Positions 1 to 5,277 of a stretch of DNA of 8,959 nucleotides are shown in pieces. A program made the position numbers and the translations under genes. Within the stretch, counting starts at the first letter, position 1, and each line of letters opens with the position of its first letter. Source of the DNA: an uncultured Alistipes sp. GTDB lineage: Bacteria > Bacteroidota > Bacteroidia > Bacteroidales > Rikenellaceae. The notes under the pieces were generated by a model that was not told where the DNA came from, made no database searches, and worked only from the letters and a program-made list of their open reading frames with translations. The stretch covers positions 1 to 8,959 of the forward strand of contig NZ_CASFQD010000009.1 of assembly GCF_949296715.1 (NCBI RefSeq). Reading direction: 5' to 3'.

Positions 1-204
1 CCCCTGTCGCCCGACGAACTGATCATGAAGCGCCACGCCATCTACCGCCACCTCTCGCAGAAGGACATCATGCCCTTCCCGGGCGACGATCCCCGCGAGT
101 TCTGGCAGCGGGCCGAGGAGCGTACGCAGAATACCGCCAAACTCTACGACCTGCTCGGCATGGCCGAATACCAGGCCATCGAGGTCTTCGTAAGAATGTT
201 CTAA
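1..204 (+). CDS. C-terminal end of a protein resembling long NagB-like deaminases
   Basis: The frame is open from the window edge to a TAA and gives 67 residues. It is rich in charged and aromatic residues, including a segment reading DPREFWQRAEERTQ and the ending EYQAIEVFVRMF. This resembles the C-terminal tail of the long (about 650-residue) glucosamine-6-phosphate deaminase-like proteins of Bacteroidales, in which a NagB-type isomerase domain is followed by a PIG-L/LmbE-like deacetylase domain. That assignment rests on remembered similarity of the tail and on the nagB gene just downstream. No catalytic motif lies in the visible part. If correct, the two genes form an amino-sugar operon. 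No promoter-like TAnnTTTG is seen in the 70 bases before nagB, which fits co-transcription. Gene identity is moderately sure; that the frame is coding is very likely. Confidence 0.55.
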   Translation, partial: PLSPDELIMKRHAIYRHLSQKDIMPFPGDDPREFWQRAEERTQNTAKLYDLLGMAEYQAIEVFVRMF

Positions 205-217
205 ACCGACAAACCTG

Positions 218-257
218 CCCGGGAGCCGGTACTCCGGTCGGAGTACCGGCTCCCGGG
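218..257. repeat. Perfect 18-bp hairpin between two amino-sugar genes
   Basis: Bases 218-235 and 240-257 are exact reverse complements around a GGTC loop. The stem is GC-rich and starts 13 bases after the upstream stop. It ends 17 bases before the nagB ATG. The bases that follow are TCC and then an A-rich tract, so the T-run of an intrinsic terminator is missing on the + strand; the - strand lacks one too. In a joint transcript this would be a very stable structure in the intercistronic leader. It could protect or stop 3'-to-5' decay of the upstream message, partly attenuate transcription, or set the ratio of the two proteins. Confidence 0.9.
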
Positions 258-274
258 TCCAAAAAACAAACGCC

Positions 275-1069
275 ATGCGTCTTATTATCGAAAATACCCC
301 GCAGCAGGTAGCCCAGTGGGCCGCCAACTACATCATCGAGCAGATCCGCAACAAGGCACAGCACACCTCGTCGCCTTTCGTCCTGGGGCTCCCCACGGGA
401 TCAACCCCGCTGGAGACCTACAAGGAGCTCATCCGCCGCCACAAGGCCGGCGACGTCTCGTTCAAGAACGTCATCACGTTCAACATGGACGAATATGTGG
501 GACTTCCCGAGGAGCATCCCGAGAGCTACCACTCGTTCATGTGGAACAACTTCTTCAAGCACATCGACATCAACCCCGACAATGTCAATATTCTCAACGG
601 CAATGCCGAGGATCTGGTCAAGGAGTGCGCCGACTACGAGGCCCGCATCGTCGAGGCCGGCGGTATCGACCTCTTCATGGGCGGTGTCGGCGAGGACGGA
701 CACATCGCCTTCAACGAACCCTTCTCGTCGCTCACCTCGCGCACGCGCATCAAGACCCTGACGCAGGACACGATCCAGGTCAATTCGCGCTTCTTCGGCG
801 GCGACGTTACGCTCGTGCCGAAGACGGCCCTGACGGTAGGTGTCGGCACGGTGCTTTCGGCCAAGAAGGTGCTGATCCTCGCCACGGGACCCAAGAAGGC
901 CCGAGCCGTACGCCACGGCGTCGAGGGTTCGTACAACCACCAGTGGACCATCTCGGCCCTGCAGGTACACCCGAACGGCATCCTGATCTGCGACGAGCCG
1001 GCCGCCGGCGAGTTGCGCGTAGCGACCTACCGCTATTTCAAGGATATCGAGAAAGAAAATCTGATCTGA
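275..1069 (+). CDS. nagB: Glucosamine-6-phosphate deaminase NagB
   Basis: A cytosolic enzyme that converts glucosamine 6-phosphate to fructose 6-phosphate and ammonium, the last step feeding amino sugars (GlcNAc, chitin or mucin glycans, recycled wall sugars) into glycolysis. The 264 residues run almost collinear with the 266-residue E. coli enzyme. The catalytic set is intact: D72 in FNMDEYVGL, and D141, H143 and E148 in GEDGHIAFNEP. Residues matching the E. coli allosteric GlcNAc-6-phosphate site (R158, K160, Y254) are also present, so allosteric activation is plausible. The MRLI start matches the family start exactly. No Shine-Dalgarno motif precedes it, as is usual in the phylum. It follows the partial gene after 70 bases containing a strong hairpin, and is closed by a palindromic terminator. 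Confidence 0.97.
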   Translation: MRLIIENTPQQVAQWAANYIIEQIRNKAQHTSSPFVLGLPTGSTPLETYKELIRRHKAGDVSFKNVITFNMDEYVGLPEEHPESYHSFMWNNFFKHIDINPDNVNILNGNAEDLVKECADYEARIVEAGGIDLFMGGVGEDGHIAFNEPFSSLTSRTRIKTLTQDTIQVNSRFFGGDVTLVPKTALTVGVGTVLSAKKVLILATGPKKARAVRHGVEGSYNHQWTISALQVHPNGILICDEPAAGELRVATYRYFKDIEKENLI

Positions 1070-1090
1070 TATCCTCCGAAGGTCGAAACA

Positions 1091-1119
1091 AGCCCCGCAT
1101 GGTACCATGCGGGGCTTTT
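1091..1119 (+). terminator. Rho-independent terminator of nagB
   Basis: A perfect 26-base palindrome (1091-1116) can fold into an 11-bp GC-rich stem with a GTAC loop. It is followed directly by a short T-run, 21 bases after the nagB stop. A second, smaller stem (GCCGCC at 1132-1137 with GGCGGC at 1142-1147) follows and has no T-run. Confidence 0.85.
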
Positions 1120-1156
1120 CGTTGTCCGGCCGCCGCCGTCAGGCGGCCTGCGGCAT

Positions 1157-1190
1157 AAAAAAGCCGCCGGAACCCGATGGCCCCGGCGGC
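1157..1190 (-). terminator. Rho-independent terminator of the DUF4465 lipoprotein gene
   Basis: Arms at 1163-1170 and 1183-1190 (GCCGCCGG with CCGGCGGC) form an 8-bp GC stem. On the - strand six T's follow it (A-run at 1157-1162 on the + strand). It lies 17 bases past the stop codon of the - strand gene. Confidence 0.8.
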
Positions 1191-1206
1191 AGAAAAACGC
1201 CCCGTC

Positions 1207-1968
1207 CTATTTACGATAGGTCAGATCGTCAAGGGCAAAATAGTTGGGTACAAAGCCCGTGGGATCGTCATTCTCAGTCGTGAAGGTCAGCGACGTAACG
1301 CTGCCCAGCGACTTGAGATCCACAACCTCCCAGCCGCTTTTCACCTCCTTCGAGGCTGCGTCGGCCATCTGCACGCGGATCTCGCCGGTCTTCGTACCCT
1401 TGTTCCAGCCCGATACGATCACATAAGCATCCACCACCTCGGCCTTCGAGCTGCCCTCGAACCAGAGATAGAAATAGGTCGTATTGGCAAGCGCCACCGT
1501 AAGCGGCTTTACCTCGCCCTGGAACTCGATGGTCGGAATGCCTGCGCCCTTGGCCGAGTCGTAGGAATCGTAGTAACCCACGGCAAAGTTCTTCGAACCG
1601 CCGGCTCCTCCCGCAGCATACACGCTCTTGTCGTTCGCATAACCCTCGGTCGTCCGGTCGGTGCAGTTCGAGACGATAAAGCCGTACCAGGTGTCGTACG
1701 TTCCGCCGTAATCGTTGAAATAGCTCTTCACCGACGCGTCCTCCTCGGTATAGAGCGTTCCCGAGAAGATATTGGTCAGCATGGGGTTACCCTGCCAATC
1801 GACATCCTCCTGCTGCGTGGCCTTCGGTTTGCCCCACAAATAACCGCCATCACCGAGCTCCGCACTCTCGAAATCCAGCGTAACCGTCGGATCGGCCGCA
1901 TTGTCGTCGTTGTCCGAGCAGGCGGCAAAAGCACATGCCGCAAAAGCCAAAAAGAATAATTTTTTCAT
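1207..1968 (-). CDS. Cobalamin-controlled DUF4465-type surface lipoprotein
   Basis: Predicted 253-residue secreted lipoprotein. The start chosen is the ATG reading MKKLFFLAF, because it gives a clean signal peptide; an in-frame GTG at 2001 would only add eleven residues. The lipobox FAAC puts the lipidated cysteine at residue 17, followed by SDNDDN, acidic residues that resemble the Bacteroidetes surface-export signal. The mature part has DUF4465 hallmarks: TVTLDFES near 28-35, WYGFIVSN at 94-101, a Gly/Tyr-rich stretch at 119-133, TTYFYLWF at 163-170, WEVVDLKSLGSVTSLTF at 213-229 and YFALDDL at 243-249. The fold is probably beta-rich. A cobalamin riboswitch lies in its leader, so it should be made when B12 is scarce. 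Lipoproteins from Bacteroidales B12 loci, such as BtuG and BtuH, bind cobamides at the cell surface. This protein may be BtuH-like, but that is inferred from regulation and localisation, not from a binding motif. The family call is fairly sure; the function is not. Confidence 0.8.
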   Translation of the reverse strand: MKKLFFLAFAACAFAACSDNDDNAADPTVTLDFESAELGDGGYLWGKPKATQQEDVDWQGNPMLTNIFSGTLYTEEDASVKSYFNDYGGTYDTWYGFIVSNCTDRTTEGYANDKSVYAAGGAGGSKNFAVGYYDSYDSAKGAGIPTIEFQGEVKPLTVALANTTYFYLWFEGSSKAEVVDAYVIVSGWNKGTKTGEIRVQMADAASKEVKSGWEVVDLKSLGSVTSLTFTTENDDPTGFVPNYFALDDLTYRK

Positions 1969-2141
1969 CGTTTTGATATGGTTAAGAGTGAATGAATTCA
2001 CCGTTCCGCCCGGGAAACTGGTCAGACTCTTCTCCTTTTACGCATACAACCGATGATCGCACCGAAACCCATTCGGGTCAAAGTCCGACGCACCGTTCTC
2101 CGCAGTCATCGTTCGAAAAGAGGCTCCCATACCGGGAGTAC
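1969..2141 (-). other. Long leader between riboswitch aptamer and lipoprotein start
   Basis: About 170 transcribed bases separate the B12 box from the start codon. The first part carries a small stem just after the aptamer (CTCCC/GGGAG, + strand 2124-2128 and 2134-2138) followed on the - strand by CCTCTTTT. This could be the aptamer's P13-like arm or a weak terminator. Near the start codon lies GTGAATTCATTCAC (1988-2001), which can pair with itself. No strong GC stem with a long T-run is present, so control could be translational. No convincing small gene was seen here. Confidence 0.45.
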
Positions 2142-2280
2142 AAGGCAGGTCTTCTGGCTTGTCCCTGCCGCAACGCCTTCCCAATCCAATAAGAATCAGT
2201 GGCTTAAAGCATGTTGCGACAATATTGCGGGACTTACAGCAGCGGGAACTGCTGCCGATTTTCACGGCATTCCCATTTAA
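2141..2280 (-). ncRNA. Cobalamin riboswitch
   Basis: Read on the - strand, the segment has the conserved order of a class I (adenosylcobalamin-type) aptamer. AATGGGAATGCCGTGAAAAT comes first (2280-2261), then GCTGCTGTAAG (about 2243-2233), GCCACTG (about 2202-2196), GGGAAGGCG (about 2180-2172), and finally the B12 box AAGCCAGAAGACCTGCCTT (2160-2142). The order and spacing fit the family well. It lies upstream of the lipoprotein gene on the same strand and starts about 35 bases after a - strand promoter-like box. Binding of coenzyme B12 would be expected to lower expression of that gene. Exact ends of the outer stem are approximate. Confidence 0.93.
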
Positions 2281-2322
2281 TCGCGCGGGATCTCGCCGGA
2301 TCCTTTACGAACCATTGCGGCG

Positions 2323-2330
2323 CAAAAATA
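2323..2330 (-). promoter_or_regulatory. Promoter -7 box for the riboswitch transcript
   Basis: On the - strand this reads TATTTTTG, a full match to the Bacteroidetes TAnnTTTG element. A TTTG at 2361-2358 could serve as the -33 box, but the spacing (27 bases) is longer than usual. Transcription would begin near 2316, a little before the aptamer. Confidence 0.5.
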
Positions 2331-2343
2331 CGAAATAAATTCG

Positions 2344-2351
2344 TATCTTTG
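2344..2351 (+). promoter_or_regulatory. Promoter -7 box for fabD
   Basis: TATCTTTG fits TAnnTTTG and lies 29 bases before the fabD ATG, giving a short leader. A TTG at 2315-2317 is the nearest -33 candidate and lies somewhat too far away. The box is 13 bases from the opposing -7 box of the riboswitch transcript. Confidence 0.6.
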
Positions 2352-2380
2352 CCCCTGCAAACAAAAAAATTGCTGTAACC

Positions 2381-3262
2381 ATGAAGCATGCATACGTTTT
2401 CCCCGGTCAGGGGGCCCAGGCTGTCGGCATGGGTAAAGACCTCTACGACAACGTTCCCGTTGCCAAGGAGCTGTTCGAGAAGGCCAACGAGATCCTCGGA
2501 TTCCGCATTACGGACATCATGTTCGCCGGGACGGACGAGGAACTCAAGCAGACCAAAGTTACGCAGCCCGCGGTATTCCTCCACTCGGTTATCATGGCCA
2601 AGGCCCTCGGCGTAAAACCCGATGCCGTCGCCGGACACTCGCTCGGCGAGTTCTCGGCACTGGTCGTTGCCGGAGCCCTCTCGTTCGAGGACGGACTGAA
2701 ACTCGTGTCGAAACGTGCCATGGCCATGCAGGCCGCCTGTGAGGCGCAGCCCGGAACGATGGCCGCCATCCTCGGCCTTGAGGACAAGACCGTCGAGGAG
2801 ATCTGCAACTCGATCGACGGCGTGGTCGTAGCCGCCAACTACAACTGCCCGGGACAGCTCGTGATCTCCGGCGCCGTGGAGGCCGTGGAGGCCGCCTGCG
2901 AGAAGGCCAAGGCTGCCGGTGCCCGCCGTGCGCTGCGTCTGCCCGTCGGCGGAGCGTTCCACTCCCCGCTCATGGAGCCCGCCAAGCAGGAACTCGAAAA
3001 GGCCATCAACGAGGCCCCGTTCCAGACCCCGACCTGCCCGATCTACCAAAACGTGGACGCAAAACCCTATACGGACCCCGCAGCCATCAAGGCCAACCTG
3101 ATCGCCCAGCTGACGGCTCCCGTACGCTGGACCTACATCGTCAAGAACATGCTGGCCGACGGCGTTACGGAGTTTACCGAACTCGGCCCGGGCACGGTGC
3201 TTCAGGGACTGATCCGCAAGGTTAATTCCGAAGTCAGCGTAGAATCGAAATCGACGCTGTAA
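2381..3262 (+). CDS. fabD: Malonyl-CoA:acyl carrier protein transacylase FabD
   Basis: Cytosolic enzyme of type II fatty acid synthesis that moves the malonyl group from CoA to the phosphopantetheine arm of acyl carrier protein, supplying the elongating units. The 293 residues are slightly shorter than the 309 of E. coli FabD. Visible motifs, in order: the N-terminal FPGQGAQ (7-13), the nucleophile elbow GHSLGE with S87, the carboxylate-binding arginine R112, the catalytic H194 in GAFHSPLM, Q243 in AQLTAPVRW, and the C-terminal ELGPGTVLQGLI. All key residues are present, so it should be active. The gene stands apart from other fab genes here, with its own promoter and a strong terminator, so it is probably transcribed alone. 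It is divergent from the B12-controlled gene; no functional link between the two is evident. Confidence 0.97.
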   Translation: MKHAYVFPGQGAQAVGMGKDLYDNVPVAKELFEKANEILGFRITDIMFAGTDEELKQTKVTQPAVFLHSVIMAKALGVKPDAVAGHSLGEFSALVVAGALSFEDGLKLVSKRAMAMQAACEAQPGTMAAILGLEDKTVEEICNSIDGVVVAANYNCPGQLVISGAVEAVEAACEKAKAAGARRALRLPVGGAFHSPLMEPAKQELEKAINEAPFQTPTCPIYQNVDAKPYTDPAAIKANLIAQLTAPVRWTYIVKNMLADGVTEFTELGPGTVLQGLIRKVNSEVSVESKSTL

Positions 3263-3280
3263 GCGGTCCGAATCGCACGA

Positions 3281-3319
3281 AAAACGGAACAATCTGGCAA
3301 CCAGATTGTTCCGTTTTTT
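3281..3319 (+). terminator. Rho-independent terminator of fabD
   Basis: Arms 3281-3297 and 3301-3317 are exact reverse complements (17 bp, including the A/T tracts) around a CAA loop, with a run of six T's ending at 3319. It begins 18 bases after the fabD stop codon. Confidence 0.93.
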
Positions 3320-3341
3320 ATTATTTAAAACACAAAATAAC

Positions 3342-3360
3342 TTATTAAATTTATTAATAA
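3342..3360. promoter_or_regulatory. AT-rich inverted repeat, candidate ROK operator
   Basis: TTATTAA and TTAATAA flank the 5-base centre ATTTA in perfect dyad symmetry. The site ends just before the -33 box of the ROK gene promoter. ROK repressors such as Mlc and NagC bind AT-rich palindromes with TTATT-like half sites, so autoregulation is plausible. The surrounding DNA is very AT-rich, so a chance palindrome cannot be excluded. Confidence 0.4.
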
Positions 3361-3362
3361 TT

Positions 3363-3394
3363 TTTGGGATATTTAAATATATATATTATATTTG
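3363..3394 (+). promoter_or_regulatory. Promoter of the ROK-GNAT operon
   Basis: TTTG at 3363-3366 and TATATTTG at 3387-3394 are separated by 20 bases, a near-ideal Bacteroidetes housekeeping promoter. Transcription would begin about 3400, leaving a leader of roughly 25 bases before the ATG. Confidence 0.8.
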
Positions 3395-3425
3395 CAGCAA
3401 CGGGAATCAAATAAAACTAATAATA

Positions 3426-4655
3426 ATGACATCTCTCACGGAATTCTTCAACAAGCAGGAGGACGAGACGCTGAAAGGCATTTCGCACAAGAACAGCATC
3501 ATCAAGCGCAACATCATCGCGCACATGGCGGTAAACGGCGAATGCACCCTCTCGGAACTGACCAAAGAGCTGCATATCAGCGTTCCCACGATCACCAAGC
3601 TCGTGCAGGAACTCGTCGATGAGAACATTGTTACGGATCTGGGAAAGGTGGAAACCCCCGGAGGCCGCCGGCCCAACATCTTCGGACTGGCCAATTCGGC
3701 CATTTACTTTGCAGGCGTGAACGTCGGACGCGACAACATGCGATTCATGGTTACCGACCTGCAAAACAACATCATCAAGGAGGAGAACGACTTCACGTTC
3801 GAGCTGCAGGACCGTCCGCAGTGCCTCGAACGCATCTGCACCAATATCGAAAACTTCATCGCCTCGTGCGGTGTGGACCGGAACAAGATGCTCGGGCTGG
3901 GTGTCTGCATGACCGGGCGCGTAAATCCCGAAACAGGCCGCAGCTACAAGTACTTCACTTCGAGTGAGCAGTCCCTGCGCGACATTCTCGAGGAACGCAT
4001 CGGCCTGCGCGTGCTGATCGAAAACGACACCCGGGCCCGCTGCTATGCGGAATACACCTGCGGGAAATCCAAGGACGAAAGCAACGTCCTCTACCTGCAC
4101 ATGGGCCGCGGCGTGGCTATCGGTATCGTCGTGGACGGAAAACTCTACTACGGCAAGAGCGGCTTCGCCGGAGAGTTCGGCCACATCCCCTTCTTCGACA
4201 ACGAGATCATCTGCTCGTGCGGCAAGAAGGGTTGTCTCGAAACCGAGGTTTCGGGTATCGCCATCGAAGAGAAGATGAGCCGCATGATCGAGAAGGGGGT
4301 AAACACCATTCTCAAGAAACAGTACGACGAGCAGAAGGCCATCCATATCGACGACATCATCCAGGCGGCAATGAACGACGACAACCTCTCGATCGAGTTG
4401 ATCGAGGAGGCCGGAGAGAAGGTCGGCAAGGCCATCGCCTTCCTGATCAACACCTTCAATCCCGAGACGGTCATCGTCGGCGGCAACCTTGCGGCTGCGG
4501 GCGACTACCTGATGCTGCCGCTCAAGTCGGCGACGAACAAATACTCGCTCAATCTGGTCTACAAGGACACCAAGTTCCGCATCTCGAAGATGACCGAGAG
4601 CGCCAACGCCTGGGGCGTGGCGATGCTCATCCGCAACAAGGTGATCGGCATCTGA
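3426..4655 (+). CDS. ROK-family transcriptional regulator (NagC/Mlc/XylR type)
   Basis: A 409-residue DNA-binding protein with a sugar-kinase-like sensing domain, expected to repress sugar genes until its ligand binds. The frame is open further upstream, but the ATG giving MTSLTEFF is chosen because the earlier part overlaps the promoter and codes an implausible Ile/Tyr-rich tail. A winged helix-turn-helix lies at about 25-90 (LSELTKELHISVPTITKLVQEL, then the GGRRP wing). The ROK domain follows: END at 199-201, the ExGH motif E250-H253, and the zinc motif CSCGKKGC (C263, C265, C270). The phosphate-binding DxGGT of ROK kinases is replaced by GVNVGRDN at 97-104, so it is a sensor rather than a kinase. 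The ligand is unknown: nagB (amino sugar) and galK are both nearby, but neither shares its transcript. Its stop codon overlaps the start of the GNAT gene. Confidence 0.93.
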   Translation: MTSLTEFFNKQEDETLKGISHKNSIIKRNIIAHMAVNGECTLSELTKELHISVPTITKLVQELVDENIVTDLGKVETPGGRRPNIFGLANSAIYFAGVNVGRDNMRFMVTDLQNNIIKEENDFTFELQDRPQCLERICTNIENFIASCGVDRNKMLGLGVCMTGRVNPETGRSYKYFTSSEQSLRDILEERIGLRVLIENDTRARCYAEYTCGKSKDESNVLYLHMGRGVAIGIVVDGKLYYGKSGFAGEFGHIPFFDNEIICSCGKKGCLETEVSGIAIEEKMSRMIEKGVNTILKKQYDEQKAIHIDDIIQAAMNDDNLSIELIEEAGEKVGKAIAFLINTFNPETVIVGGNLAAAGDYLMLPLKSATNKYSLNLVYKDTKFRISKMTESANAWGVAMLIRNKVIGI

Positions 4656-5203
4656 TGAATCTCGAGGGACGGATCGTACGGCTTCGGGCCGTGGAGCCGG
4701 CAGACGCCGAGATGCTCTACGACTGGGAGAACGACACCTCGGTGTGGAGTGTCAGCGGCACGACCGAACCCTTCTCCCGCGCCCAGATGGAGGCTTTCGT
4801 TGCCGCACAGCAGCAGGGAGATCTCTTCCGCACGGGACAGCTGCGGCTGATCGCCGAGACGCGGAGCGACGCACGGGCCATCGGTATCGTCGATCTCTTC
4901 GAATTCGACCCGCTCAACCGCCGCGCCGGCATCGGCATTCTGATCTACCGGGCCGACGACCGGGGACGGGGTTATGCGGCCGATGCGCTCGACATCCTCT
5001 GCCGTTACGCCCGCGAAAGGCTCCATCTGCACCAGCTCTGGTGCGACGTCGGGGCGGACAACGAGGCGAGCCTCCGGCTCTTTCGCCATGCCGGATTCCG
5101 GAAGATCGGCATCAAACGGCAGTGGCAGCTCACACCGGAAGGATACCGCGACGAGATTCTGATGCAGCGCCTGCTGGAGGAGGAAAAGGAGGAGACCGTC
5201 TAA
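4655..5203 (+). CDS. GNAT acetyltransferase (RimJ/RimL type)
   Basis: Predicted 182-residue cytosolic N-acetyltransferase using acetyl-CoA. The chosen ATG shares its A with the TGA of the ROK gene, giving TGATG. The protein then begins MNLEGRIVRLRAVEPADAEMLYDWEND, a typical RimJ/RimL start in which the first strand and the xAxxxDAExLyxW helix are plain. Motif A, the acetyl-CoA pyrophosphate loop, is DDRGRGYAADAL at 101-112. Motif B is NEASLRLFRHAGF at 136-148. The substrate cannot be read from the sequence; relatives acetylate ribosomal N-termini, polyamines or small amines. The one-base overlap implies translational coupling with the repressor, so a metabolic link between the two is possible. 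The family is sure, the role unknown. Confidence 0.92.
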   Translation: MNLEGRIVRLRAVEPADAEMLYDWENDTSVWSVSGTTEPFSRAQMEAFVAAQQQGDLFRTGQLRLIAETRSDARAIGIVDLFEFDPLNRRAGIGILIYRADDRGRGYAADALDILCRYARERLHLHQLWCDVGADNEASLRLFRHAGFRKIGIKRQWQLTPEGYRDEILMQRLLEEEKEETV

Positions 5204-5219
5204 AAGAGCAAATGAGACG

Positions 5220-5256
5220 AAAAATCCCCGGGCGTTTCATCGCCCGGGGATTTTTT
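5220..5256. terminator. Bidirectional terminator between GNAT gene and galK
   Basis: Arms 5221-5234 and 5241-5254 pair perfectly (GC core CCCCGGGCG with CGCCCGGGG) around the loop TTTCAT. Six T's close it on the + strand and a run of A's opens it, so it can stop transcription from both convergent sides. It is 16 bases past the GNAT stop and 21 bases past the galK stop. Confidence 0.92.
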
Positions 5257-5277
5257 CGTGTCGTTACAATCCACCGG

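Noticed and set aside
218..257. The long hairpin as an ordinary terminator of the upstream gene
   Set aside because: No T-run follows on the + strand and none on the - strand, unlike the well-formed terminators elsewhere in the window.
2038..2280. Short open frames on both strands across the riboswitch region
   Set aside because: They run through the conserved aptamer RNA and do not look like protein; the RNA explains the conservation.
2234..3292. A long - strand open frame covering fabD
   Set aside because: It is a shadow of fabD codon bias, with low-complexity Gly/Arg/Leu/His content and no recognisable domain. It also overlaps the riboswitch 5' part.
3306..3425. N-terminal extension of the ROK protein by 40 residues
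   Set aside because: It would start inside the fabD terminator and include the promoter boxes. The residues are a by-product of AT-rich DNA, and the ATG at 3426 gives the normal family length.
3417..4346. A 309-codon - strand open frame across the ROK gene
   Set aside because: Antisense shadow of a gene with clear HTH and ROK motifs; no promoter or domain supports it.
3426..4655. ROK protein as an active sugar kinase
   Set aside because: The N-terminal HTH and the loss of the DxGGT phosphate loop argue for a regulator, although the aspartate of the END motif and the zinc site are kept.
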